In this document: positions 1-7,717 of the stretch, in pieces
Position numbering within the stretch: position 1 is the stretch's first letter
Layout: every line of letters starts with the position of its first letter
DNA from: Balneolia bacterium
GTDB taxonomy: Bacteria > Bacteroidota > Rhodothermia > Balneolales > Cyclonatronaceae
Length of the DNA stretch: 12,738 nt
Assembly (NCBI GenBank): GCA_003567135.1
Contig: PXAI01000338.1
Span: 1-12,738, forward strand
Direction: 5' to 3'
The notes under the pieces: model-generated
Told to the model about the DNA's origin: nothing
Seen by the model: the letters and a program-made list of their open reading frames with translations, nothing else
Database searches by the model: none
Position numbers and translations under genes: made by a program

Positions 1-798
1 AATGATGATATTATTGACCACTTCTGCGGTGGTAAACGGCACGTTGAACGAGTTTGCAAGCGCCAGGCCGCCAACCTGCGTAAATTCAGGATCACCGATA
101 ATCATGTTATCGCGAATGATAATAGGCTCGCCGTCAACGCCGGGGCCGAGGTTCAGCTGCGGACGATTTGTGTTGGCCGTTCCGTTTCCAATAAAGGTGT
201 TCCCGATTATAACCGGAGAAGCGGCAACGTTCGCACCGGATGAAATTGCCGCCCATGCGTTTCCTTCAAACGTACAGTTTTGTATGAGCGGGCCGATATT
301 GCTGTAGTTAACGGCTGCCGAAAAGTTTGTCCCCGCTGCGTGATGGCTTATCGTACACTCCTGAAACACCGCAGGCGTGCTGATCAGGCGAACGCCAAAT
401 CCGTACTGAATGGTGGTATTTATGAAGAGGGCTTCTTCAGCATCCTCAAAGCGGATGCTCTCGAAGTTATCATCCGGATTATTGGTACCAATCGAGGTAA
501 ACACAATCTGATCACCCGGTTCTGCCACAGAAAGCAATGCCCCAAAAACGGTTAAACGCACTCCGGCGGCGACGCGGATCGTATGATTTCCGGTGATTTC
601 GAACGTATCGGTTGCCGAAATGGTGAGAGCATCATTTATAAAATATTCTCCTTCATCTTCAGTGACCACTCCGTCAGAGTTTTCTACCAGAAAATCGAGC
701 GTGATGACCAGATCATCACCCGGGGTTGTGTACTGAGCGTGAAGCGCAGGTGATAAAAACAGTAATAGTATCAGTAATGCCTGTATCGTTTTTTTCAT
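1..798 (-). CDS. Secreted right-handed parallel beta-helix protein (5' part, runs off window)
   Basis: The reverse strand is open from ATG at 798 to base 1 (266 codons, no stop), so only the N-terminal part is present. Residues 1-21 are a clear signal peptide (MKKT start, LLILLLF core, cleavage after LHA with Gln at +1). From about residue 57 the chain shows short beta-strand rungs with periodic Asn, Gly and Ile: around 70-100, then IQNCTFEGN at 172-180, IIGNTFIGN at 197-205, IIRDNMIIG at 227-235 and VVNNIII at the edge. This spacing is typical of right-handed parallel beta-helix (pectate-lyase-like or NosD-like) proteins. In this group such proteins are usually exported and often end in a T9SS signal, which would lie outside the window. 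No catalytic residues can be assigned, so enzyme versus adhesin/structural protein is open. It is transcribed away from rsgA. Confidence 0.8.
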   Translation of the reverse strand, partial: MKKTIQALLILLLFLSPALHAQYTTPGDDLVITLDFLVENSDGVVTEDEGEYFINDALTISATDTFEITGNHTIRVAAGVRLTVFGALLSVAEPGDQIVFTSIGTNNPDDNFESIRFEDAEEALFINTTIQYGFGVRLISTPAVFQECTISHHAAGTNFSAAVNYSNIGPLIQNCTFEGNAWAAISSGANVAASPVIIGNTFIGNGTANTNRPQLNLGPGVDGEPIIIRDNMIIGDPEFTQVGGLALANSFNVPFTTAEVVNNIII

Positions 799-1108
799 GT
801 TAAATAATATTGATTAGAGATAAGTATCTGATGCGAAACAGATGATTTGGGGTTAAGATATTGGTGTGCAGAAGTTTGCCAAGTCCGTTCTAAAAATAAG
901 ACAGTCAGCCAATAAATCACAGAATATTGTTGCACTGAAACCGCCAAAGCTAATTCGCCACATCATTTTTTCTGAACCTGTACATCACTGAAAACCCTTG
1001 CTCTTTTATTATCGTTTCAAAAAAGAATCCGAATCAGGCCGATAAAGGTTTTTCCTCATTTTGATATATTGGGGCTCGCTTAATTTTAATCTGCTCCTAA
1101 AACAAATC
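799..1108. other. Divergent intergenic region between beta-helix gene and rsgA
   Basis: This 310-base A+T-rich gap must hold promoters for both flanking genes. A weak match to the Bacteroidota -7 element (TAnnTTTG) is TATATTGG at 1065-1072, about 37 bases before the rsgA start, but no -33 TTG lies at the proper distance. A short inverted repeat, ATCTG/CAGAT with an 8-base loop, lies near 830-846. No RNA gene or convincing ORF was found. Confidence 0.4.
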
Positions 1109-2077
1109 ATGTCAGAATCATCCCCAAAAAAAGGCCGCGTCATTCAGTCAACCGGAAAATGGTACAAAGTTCATCTTTCTGATACCGGTGAAATTGTTCA
1201 GAGCCGACTGCCCGGAAAGTTCCGTTTACGGGGGATGAAGCAGACCAACCCGATTGCCGTGGGTGATATGGTGGATGTAATAATTCAGGATGATGAAAGC
1301 GGGCTGATTGATGAGATTCACGACCGGTTCAACAAAATCACGCGACAGGCTACGCACGGAAAAAAAGGTGAGCATATCCTGGTTTCCAATGTAGATCAGG
1401 CGTTTGTGGTGCAGGCAGTGGATCAGCCGAAATTTCGCACCGGATTCATCGATCGTTTTCTGGTGACCTGCGAAGCGTACGACGTGAAGCCGAAAATCAT
1501 CCTCAACAAAATTGACCTCGGTACAGATGAACTCGCGCCGGAAGTCGCCATGGTGATGGATGTGTACGAAGGACTCGGCTATCAGGTCATTCTTACCAGC
1601 ATTTTCGATCAGGATTCACTGGAAAAACTGGCGATGCTGATTAAGGATAAGGTATCCGTTTTTATTGGTCCGTCAGGAACCGGGAAAACGAGTATTCTGA
1701 ATCACATCGAACCGGAGATTGAGCGTCCGGTGGCGGAAGTTTCGAAATTTTCAAATAAGGGGCGCCACACCACCACCTTCGCCGAGCTGCTGCCGCTTTC
1801 GATCGGAGGGTGGATCGCCGACACTCCGGGAATACGCGAATTCGCGCTGGTTGATTTTGAGCCGGCCGAGCTGTCGCTTTATTTTCCGGAAATGGCGGAG
1901 CGCCGGGAGGAGTGCAAGTACTACAATTGTACCCATCTCCACGAACCGGGCTGCGCGGTCATGCAGGCATGGAATGACGGGCTGATTGCAGCGAGCCGCT
2001 ACGACTCCTACATCAACATGATTGAAACGCTTGACGATGATAAAGGATCGGCCGGAAGCCGGAAGTGGGGAAGGTAA
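1109..2077 (+). CDS. rsgA: Small ribosomal subunit biogenesis GTPase RsgA
   Basis: RsgA is a GTPase that binds the maturing 30S subunit, checks the decoding centre and releases late assembly factors. I chose the ATG at 1109 (322 aa) because the MSESSPKKGRVIQSTG start matches family length; an upstream in-frame TTG at 1061 would add 16 unconvincing residues. The order of motifs shows the circularly permuted GTPase: N-terminal OB-fold about 8-75, then G4 NKID at 133-136, G1 P-loop GPSGTGKT at 187-194, G2 threonines at 221-223 and G3 DTPG at 238-241. The C-terminal zinc site is complete (C269, C274, H276, C282 in the CTHxxEPGC context). All key residues are present. No Shine-Dalgarno sequence precedes the start, as is common in Bacteroidota. 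The gene converges on the YARHG-like gene with a five-base gap. Confidence 0.97.
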   Translation: MSESSPKKGRVIQSTGKWYKVHLSDTGEIVQSRLPGKFRLRGMKQTNPIAVGDMVDVIIQDDESGLIDEIHDRFNKITRQATHGKKGEHILVSNVDQAFVVQAVDQPKFRTGFIDRFLVTCEAYDVKPKIILNKIDLGTDELAPEVAMVMDVYEGLGYQVILTSIFDQDSLEKLAMLIKDKVSVFIGPSGTGKTSILNHIEPEIERPVAEVSKFSNKGRHTTTFAELLPLSIGGWIADTPGIREFALVDFEPAELSLYFPEMAERREECKYYNCTHLHEPGCAVMQAWNDGLIAASRYDSYINMIETLDDDKGSAGSRKWGR

Positions 2078-2082
2078 GTTTC

Positions 2083-3390
2083 TTAATCCTGCCTGATTTC
2101 CTTCAGTGCCCTTTTTATAACACGGCGGTCTTCCTCCGATAACGTTCGTGTCATGGATTCGAAAACCTCACTGTTGAACTCGTCATCCCGGTCGCTCACG
2201 AAACTTTGGAGCGTTTCGATCACGAAGGAATCAGCGTCAGAACCGGGATTTCTGATCTCATCCAGACGGAGGTACCAGGGCGCTAACGTCATAAACTTCA
2301 TAGCCGGCGACCAGCACATTTCGATACCAAGTGAGTCATCGGAAAAGTTTCCCTTCAAATTTCTGAGCTCATAGTAAATTCCGGTTGAGGCTGTTTCGAG
2401 AACGGAATGACTGTCCGGCGTTTCTTCAGATTTATAGGAATCCGGATCGTGATTCTTCGCAAATTCGATCAGATCATATTCGGTGATTTCATCCCCGTTA
2501 ACTTTCCAGGACTGCATTTCTGCCCGGCAGATCGTTTCATCATCATACAAAACCTCCCAGCGGATTTTGTGGATATGGCCAAATGATCCAAAAAAGAGAT
2601 TATAACCGATCACCTCAGGCTCCTCTCCGCCCACTTCCTGATCACCTGACCAGGCCAGAAAAACGGTATCCGTCACTTTTTCCTTAGGATGATACAACGC
2701 CGCGTAGTAGCCCACTCCCACCATGCCTGACGATCCGTAAATCAGGAGTTTACGCTTTTCATCCGCATCAATTCTGTACTTCGGAACGTAGGAGGAGAAA
2801 TACGATTCATGGGGATAATACTTATTTATCCCGTATTTCCTGATCAGCCCGGCCGGAATTACTCGCGTGTCACGCTCATAAAAGCCGGGAGTGTCGAACG
2901 ATTCAAGCGCATTTTTTGGCTCAAATAAACTCAGAAAATCGGGCCGTTCAGGTGCCCGCTCCTCCAGCTCTGTAATGAGGTTTACATTTGCACGATCGGT
3001 TTCGGTCAGCGGCTCCGGTTCATCCAGCGGCCGGTACCAGGTCCAGTCGCGGGCATCTGGCGCGTAATCCTGGGTGAAATATTCATGTAAATCAGGTGAT
3101 TCAAACCGGACGCCCCGATTCGCAAAAACCGCGTTTCTTATCACACGAAGCTTTGCGGGAGAAAATTTTTCAAGCGCTTCAAGCGCCCCGGGATGCTGTG
3201 AAAAATCCGTTTCCTGCTCAATTATAAACCGTTCTACAAAGAACTCCGGCGACTGTTCCTGGCCCAGATACTGCGCGGCAACTGCCCCGGGCTGGATAAA
3301 GATTAATATTTTGATAAGGATTAAAGACAGTCCGAAACAGCTCAGATTTTGGAATAAGCGTCTGGCGGATGTCACGCTTAATAAACTCAT
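2083..3390 (-). CDS. Exported protein with YARHG-like domain, function unknown
   Basis: This is a 435-residue protein. Its N-terminus is basic (ARR at 9-11) followed by a hydrophobic stretch about 18-33 and a probable cleavage site after AVAA (39), with Gln at +1, so it is likely exported. Residues about 74-143 resemble the YARHG domain, an extracellular module best known from Bacillota: an LRVIRNAVFANRGVRF segment (85-96), EYF (103-105), a WY pair (118-119) and the closing NVNLITELE (135-143). The canonical Y-A-R-H-G core reads F-A-N-R-G here, so it is a diverged member. The remaining two thirds (about 160-435) I do not recognise; it is rich in aromatic and acidic residues, and its last 25 residues are a charged amphipathic helix (SEEDRRVIKRALKEI). 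There is no T9SS signal at the end. It appears monocistronic. Confidence 0.75.
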   Translation of the reverse strand: MSLLSVTSARRLFQNLSCFGLSLILIKILIFIQPGAVAAQYLGQEQSPEFFVERFIIEQETDFSQHPGALEALEKFSPAKLRVIRNAVFANRGVRFESPDLHEYFTQDYAPDARDWTWYRPLDEPEPLTETDRANVNLITELEERAPERPDFLSLFEPKNALESFDTPGFYERDTRVIPAGLIRKYGINKYYPHESYFSSYVPKYRIDADEKRKLLIYGSSGMVGVGYYAALYHPKEKVTDTVFLAWSGDQEVGGEEPEVIGYNLFFGSFGHIHKIRWEVLYDDETICRAEMQSWKVNGDEITEYDLIEFAKNHDPDSYKSEETPDSHSVLETASTGIYYELRNLKGNFSDDSLGIEMCWSPAMKFMTLAPWYLRLDEIRNPGSDADSFVIETLQSFVSDRDDEFNSEVFESMTRTLSEEDRRVIKRALKEIRQD

Positions 3391-3688
3391 ATCAAGACCT
3401 CAGATTTTTACATCGTCGAAAACTATTTATCTCGTGTAATAAATATAGCGAAGTACGGCATTTTTAAAAACTTGCCAGACATTGGCTGTCATATAGTTAC
3501 AGTTTCTAGCCTCAAAGCTGGTTTTCAGGATCATTCTCGCTTTTTTTATTTACAGCACATGGTTTATACAAATTCACAACTACGTAAATTTTGTAAAAGA
3601 TATTTTAAATTATTATTCTCCTCAATCTTCTTTACCACCATAGCGAATTGTTGTGCGTTTTTTATTCTGTTCATTTAATTAACCTGTT
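3391..3688. other. Divergent intergenic region before the CotH-like gene
   Basis: This A+T-rich gap separates the divergently transcribed YARHG-like and CotH-like genes and must carry both promoters. Near-matches to the TAnnTTTG element can be found (for example TATATTTA on the minus strand around 3440), but none has a well-placed TTG partner, so I do not assign a promoter. No stem-loop, RNA gene or credible small ORF is seen. Confidence 0.35.
3398..3401 (-). promoter_or_regulatory. Shine-Dalgarno-like GAGG before the YARHG-like gene
   Basis: On the minus strand GAGG sits seven bases before the ATG at 3390. It supports this start. It also stands out because the starts of rsgA, the DUF502 gene and the antitoxin gene have no such motif. 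Confidence 0.4.
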
Positions 3689-6544
3689 ATGCATTTTAAC
3701 TACACCAAAATTTGGGTCTGCACCTTACTAATAACTCTTTCGTTAAGTTTGGCTTCTTACTCTCAGCAGCCATCCTTTTCGCATCAGCCCGGATTTTACA
3801 GCTCCGGATTTGATTTAACCATCAGCTGCCCCGTCGACTTCCCAACTCCCTGGGTTACGTTCGACGGATCTTTTCCCGGGCCTGACAATCCCGAATCTGA
3901 GCCGGCTAATGGCGCTATTTCAATACAGGACCGAACCGGTGATCCGAACGTGTTTTCAGTTATCCCACTAAATAACGGAGATGATAATATTCCCGACTGG
4001 CTGCCTCCTGTCGGTAATGTTGATAAAGCGACCGTAGTTGGTGCAGTCTGCGTCGATGCGGCAAATGAACTCACCGAAATGAAGTTTCAGACCTTTTTTG
4101 TAGGCCTTGATGACTATGCGAGTCATGACCTTGCGATAATTTCTATCATTTCACCGCCAGACAGTCTGTTTGGTGAAGAGCGTGGCATAATGGTTCCCGG
4201 TGTAAACTATCAGGAAGGTTCAGGTACCTCTGGTAATTATTTTCAACGAGGTCTGGAATGGGAAAGGCTGGTACACATAGAGTTCTTTGAACCCGGCGGT
4301 GAATTAGGCTTCGGACATTATGCGGGCGCACGCATTCACGGTAACTTTTCTAGAAGCTACCCCATGAAAAGCATCCGGCTGTATTCCCGCTCAGATTATG
4401 GTACATCGCGTTTTGAATATCCGATTTTTGAGGATCAGCCGGTTCAGCGATACAATCGCTTCATCCTCAGAAATTCAGGTCAGGATTTTGAAAGCCTGAT
4501 GCTTCGTGATGCGGTTTCTCAACAGTTTTTTCGAAGTCTGGATGTCGAAACACAGGACTACAGGCCTGCGGTAAAGTTTCTAAACGGTGAGTTTTGGGGG
4601 ATTTTTAACATCCGGGAATTTTTCAATCGCCACTATTTTGACAGAGTTCACGGCATAGATCGTGATAAGCTCGATTATCTTGTTTTTGAATTCAACAGTT
4701 CCCCCTCCGTTAACGATGGCGACCGCGATTTCTACAATGAAATGCTGGACTTTGCTGTTGAAAACGACCTCAGCGATGCCGACGCTTTTAATGAGATTTC
4801 AACCATGCTGGATACTGATGATTTTATAGATCAACTTGTAATTAACATTTACAGCTCAAATAACGACTGGCCAGCCTCGAACCAGCGGATATACAGAAAA
4901 CGGACAGATTTTACCCCCGGGGCAGGAACGAAAGACGGCCGTTTCCGCTGGCTGATTAATGATCTTGACCGCAGCTTTGGTTTATTTAACCCTGCATCGC
5001 ATAACAATCTTCAAAGAATGTTTACGGATTCATGGTACAACGTGCTTTTTCAGGTGCTGCTCGAAAACGATGAGTTCAAAGATTCCTTTATTAACCGCCA
5101 TGCAGATTTCATGCACAGCTACCTGAAGCCTGAACATGCGCACCAGATAATTGACGCCGCGGCTGAGCGAATCGAAGCCATGATTCCGCTGCACGTGGAA
5201 CGCTGGCAATATCCGACTTCGGTTTCAAGCTGGGAAGGCAGAGTAAATTCTTTCCGAAACTGGATCAGCAACCGTCCGGAAATCATGCAGCAACAAATTA
5301 TTGATCAGTTTGATCTGGCCGGAACAGCAGGTTTTACGCTTGATATCAGCGAAACCAATGCGGGTATTATCAGGCTGAATTCTATAAAAGTTTCCCCGGA
5401 AACCGACGGTATCGGAGAAAATTCCTATCCGTTTGACGCAACTTATTTCGCCGGAATTCCCGTAAGGCTTGAGGCCATTCCAAACGCAGGCTACCGCTTC
5501 GACGGCTGGGAAGGTCTTGATGCTGATGGCCCGGTTGCATTCGCCGATCCGGCCGGTTTAGATAACGTTACGGCCGTTTTTGCATTTGAACCGTTCGAGG
5601 GTGATGAGATGAATCCCGTTGCGTGGGATCTTTCACAGGGCAACTATGAGTTCAATTTCTGGGATCAGCTTGAGCCGGCCGGCACATTCCCGACGAGCAT
5701 GATTTTCCAGCAGTCAGATCTGACCGACCCGCGTCTTGAGGATGAGATGACCTCCCCTTACGATGTTCCTGAGGATGAGTATCACGAAGATGATCAGGAA
5801 AGCATCGGTTTTCCCTACAACCTGACGCGCAGAACGCGCATCAACGGGCTTGGCGATCGCGGCATTTCGTTCATAAATACCGGCCGCGGACGCGATTTGG
5901 GCGCAGCTGTGCTTGCGCTGGATACGCGTGATGTTGATCAGGTTTACGTCTCATTCCGTGCCGGAACCGAAGATCCGAACAGCAGGATTTACGGACTGAG
6001 GCTCCAGTACAGAGTCGGTACGCAGAATTCTTTCGAGGATGTGATACACAACGGAGTTCCGGTTGAATATATACGAAACGAAAACGCGGGACATTCCACC
6101 ATATTCAGGAACATCCCGCTGCCGGCCGATGCGGTTGGCTTGCCTTATGTGCAGATTCGCTGGAAATATCACCACATTGAGGAAAACAGCGGGCCGCGCG
6201 CCGAACTTTCACTCGGCGATGTTGTGGTTTCCGAAGAAATCTTTGTTTCCATCGGGGATGATGCCGGTTCAGAAGTTCCGATGGCGCTAAATCTCCACCA
6301 AAATTATCCGAATCCGTTCAACCCAGTTACGCAGATTAGATACGATTTACCCGAAGCCACTGATGTAACTCTGGAAGTGTTCAACGCAATCGGCCAGCGC
6401 GTGGCGGTACTTGTAAACGGCCACCAAAATGCCGGGAATCACATCACCAGTTTTGATGCATCTACCCTGTCGAGCGGCGTGTATCTGTACCGGATTACCG
6501 CAGGAAATATGGTGCAAACGAGAAAGATGATGTTGGTTAAATAA
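3689..6544 (+). CDS. Secreted CotH-kinase-family protein with T9SS type A sorting domain
   Basis: This is a 951-residue modular exported protein. A signal peptide (1-25, cleaved before QQP) is followed by an Fn3-like/chitobiase C-terminal-like segment (about 27-135). About 140-540 matches the CotH family, the atypical spore-coat protein kinases. Putative counterparts of the ATP site are K227 (in YPMKSIRL) and E310 (GIFNIRE); the likely catalytic centre is NND at 391-393 with N398; the likely metal-binding motif is NDLD at 424-427 followed by RSFG. Residues 550-635 resemble an InlB-type bacterial repeat (GYRFDGWEG). A strongly acidic linker (about 684-704) leads to a beta-sandwich-like region (705-855). 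The end (about 866-951) is a complete T9SS type A signal: QNYPNPFNP at 871-879, SGVYLYRI at 929-936 and tail RKMMLVK. T9SS delivery outside the cell is inferred; the substrate is unknown. Family assignment is firm; kinase activity is an inference. Confidence 0.9.
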   Translation: MHFNYTKIWVCTLLITLSLSLASYSQQPSFSHQPGFYSSGFDLTISCPVDFPTPWVTFDGSFPGPDNPESEPANGAISIQDRTGDPNVFSVIPLNNGDDNIPDWLPPVGNVDKATVVGAVCVDAANELTEMKFQTFFVGLDDYASHDLAIISIISPPDSLFGEERGIMVPGVNYQEGSGTSGNYFQRGLEWERLVHIEFFEPGGELGFGHYAGARIHGNFSRSYPMKSIRLYSRSDYGTSRFEYPIFEDQPVQRYNRFILRNSGQDFESLMLRDAVSQQFFRSLDVETQDYRPAVKFLNGEFWGIFNIREFFNRHYFDRVHGIDRDKLDYLVFEFNSSPSVNDGDRDFYNEMLDFAVENDLSDADAFNEISTMLDTDDFIDQLVINIYSSNNDWPASNQRIYRKRTDFTPGAGTKDGRFRWLINDLDRSFGLFNPASHNNLQRMFTDSWYNVLFQVLLENDEFKDSFINRHADFMHSYLKPEHAHQIIDAAAERIEAMIPLHVERWQYPTSVSSWEGRVNSFRNWISNRPEIMQQQIIDQFDLAGTAGFTLDISETNAGIIRLNSIKVSPETDGIGENSYPFDATYFAGIPVRLEAIPNAGYRFDGWEGLDADGPVAFADPAGLDNVTAVFAFEPFEGDEMNPVAWDLSQGNYEFNFWDQLEPAGTFPTSMIFQQSDLTDPRLEDEMTSPYDVPEDEYHEDDQESIGFPYNLTRRTRINGLGDRGISFINTGRGRDLGAAVLALDTRDVDQVYVSFRAGTEDPNSRIYGLRLQYRVGTQNSFEDVIHNGVPVEYIRNENAGHSTIFRNIPLPADAVGLPYVQIRWKYHHIEENSGPRAELSLGDVVVSEEIFVSIGDDAGSEVPMALNLHQNYPNPFNPVTQIRYDLPEATDVTLEVFNAIGQRVAVLVNGHQNAGNHITSFDASTLSSGVYLYRITAGNMVQTRKMMLVK

Positions 6545-6803
6545 TTCAGATTCGTAGCGGAGCGAAGAACCGCGCAGCGCTTTCAGAATGAGAGAATTCA
6601 GAATTGGCGGGTTCGAGTTTTAAAATTGATTCACCGGTATTTCCAGATCTGTAGGGGCAGGGCGTGCCCTGCCCCTACAGTATTGTTTATTTATAATTTG
6701 AAGCAGAATAATCCTGCTGCATCCACCCAAATTTTATTGACTCCTGGGTAAGGATTTTCCTCATAAGGCGGATGTCTTTTTTTAGTACTGGATACTTTAT
6801 GGG
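6545..6803. other. Intergenic region downstream of CotH-like gene and toxin gene
   Basis: This is the tail-to-tail gap between the CotH-like gene and the RES toxin gene. Its left part contains three near copies of an ATTCAGA word (about 6543, 6582 and 6596) and a G+C-rich stretch. The middle holds a perfect 14-bp-arm palindrome, annotated separately. The right part, read on the minus strand, has a 25-codon open stretch (6764 to stop at 6687) with no recognised family. No U-rich terminator is evident. Confidence 0.45.
6649..6680. repeat. Perfect GC-rich palindrome (GTAGGGGC type dispersed repeat)
   Basis: The left arm CTGTAGGGGCAGGG (6649-6662) and right arm CCCTGCCCCTACAG (6667-6680) are exact inverse complements around a CGTG loop. 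The sequence type, GTAGGGGC plus its inverse, is a dispersed palindromic element seen between genes in many unrelated bacteria and resembles REP/MITE-like units. As RNA it would fold into a very stable hairpin that could stop transcription or protect the 3' end of the CotH-like transcript. The following bases (TATTGTTTATTTA) are only loosely U-rich, so a classic intrinsic terminator is not certain. Confidence 0.75.
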
Positions 6804-7256
6804 CTATTTAAGAAGTCGCAGATCGAAATAGAATTTTTCGTGTTTGAGGATTTTCACCTTTTGATAGCCGGGATGCGCGCAGTTGAGAATGACGTTATAT
6901 GATGTGTGAATAATGCTGCTGGGGACTTTCAGCGCGATGGTCTTGTTTTCATCAATCCAGTTTTGGCCAATTTCGGATAGGATTGTTGGTGCGGGATATT
7001 GGTACCAGTTTGGCGGCAAATCTGCGGGCTCGAGTTTCGAAACAGATTGTTCGGGTATTTCCAGTGACAGAATATCAAGCTCTGGAGTGATCATCGGGGG
7101 AATATGAACGATGTTTTCGAGCAGCGCGATCTCCTTGCTTTCCCCGGTATATAAAACCGGCGTTCCTTTTTTATTCCATCTTCCGGGATACAGCGCGGCG
7201 CCCCTTCCACTGATATCGCCAGCCCGCCTGCGGTTTGTTATTCGATAAACAATCAT
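6804..7256 (-). CDS. RES-domain toxin (ParT/MbcT-like NAD-consuming enzyme)
   Basis: This 150-residue protein fits the RES family, toxins that break down NAD+ (hydrolase or phosphorylase) or ADP-ribosylate a host enzyme, halting growth. The signature residues are visible: Arg in PGRWN (R26), the GTPVLYTGES strand (31-40), Glu in ALLE (E47) and Ser in VPSS (S113/S114), followed by the NVILNCAHPGY segment (121-131) matching the family's N-(x)-N-P-x-H end. Length is normal and nothing is truncated. The ATG at 7256 lies five bases after the antitoxin stop codon, so the two are almost certainly one operon with coupled translation. It acts in the cytoplasm. Whether this copy hydrolyses or phosphorolyses NAD+ cannot be told from the sequence. 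Confidence 0.93.
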   Translation of the reverse strand: MIVYRITNRRRAGDISGRGAALYPGRWNKKGTPVLYTGESKEIALLENIVHIPPMITPELDILSLEIPEQSVSKLEPADLPPNWYQYPAPTILSEIGQNWIDENKTIALKVPSSIIHTSYNVILNCAHPGYQKVKILKHEKFYFDLRLLK

Positions 7257-7261
7257 GCCCC

Positions 7262-7717
7262 TCAGCTGTACACGCCATGCTCAATTCTGCCAAGCAAATC
7301 ACTGACTTTGGAAACTCCGCCCGGAATTTCGAGTAATTTCCTGGGCTGTAGTCCGCCTAATGCGGTATTGGGAAGATCAAGCCATTTAAAAAAGTTTTCA
7401 CGGCTCTCAAATACTTCGATTCCATAAAGAAACAGATCAGCCAGTTCAAAAAGCTGGACCGAATAGTTTCTTTCGAGAATTTTATTCTCGCGAATCCATC
7501 TGTAAATAGTTGGTTCGGATACATTCAGAAGTTCAGCCGTAAAGCCACGTGATAAGCTGAAGTACTTTCTAAAATTGCCAATTATCTGAGCCGGTAAGCC
7601 TCTGGAAGCAATCGTGATAAAATCAAACGGGCTTCCAACTACAGCGCGAAGATTCTTCTCACCAAAAACTTTATTCAGCTCCTGATATCGGATCGTTGTA
7701 GTGGCGGTGACTTCCAT
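7262..7717 (-). CDS. Xre/MbcA/ParS-family antitoxin (DUF2384)
   Basis: This 151-residue protein is the cognate antitoxin of the RES toxin. A helix-turn-helix lies at about 59-77 (FTAELLNVSEPTIYRWIREN), inside the Xre-like antitoxin domain. The C-terminal toxin-binding domain (DUF2384) spans about 98-150, with the family pattern EVFESRENFFKWLDLPNTAL, G-G-L-x-P-R-K-L-L and the closing LLGRIEHGVYS. In known pairs this C-terminus plugs the toxin's NAD pocket and the HTH represses the operon. Gene order (antitoxin first) is the usual one. The start at 7717 has an A-rich leader and no Shine-Dalgarno sequence. The operon is A+T-richer than its surroundings (for example 21 of 60 G+C at 7381-7440, against 35 of 60 at 9301-9360), which hints at horizontal acquisition. 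Confidence 0.93.
   Translation of the reverse strand: MEVTATTTIRYQELNKVFGEKNLRAVVGSPFDFITIASRGLPAQIIGNFRKYFSLSRGFTAELLNVSEPTIYRWIRENKILERNYSVQLFELADLFLYGIEVFESRENFFKWLDLPNTALGGLQPRKLLEIPGGVSKVSDLLGRIEHGVYS

Noticed and set aside
2..555. Plus-strand open frames of 101 and 91 codons at the left edge
   Set aside because: They overlap the minus-strand beta-helix gene, which has a signal peptide and repeat pattern; the plus-strand frames look like no protein family.
2049..2064. CCGG-AAG-CCGG hairpin at the end of rsgA as a terminator
   Set aside because: The stem is only four to five pairs, lies inside the coding sequence and has no U-tract.
3472..3678. 68-codon plus-strand open frame upstream of the CotH-like gene
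   Set aside because: A+T-rich, ends just before the CotH-like start, has no ribosome-binding signal and no recognisable motif.
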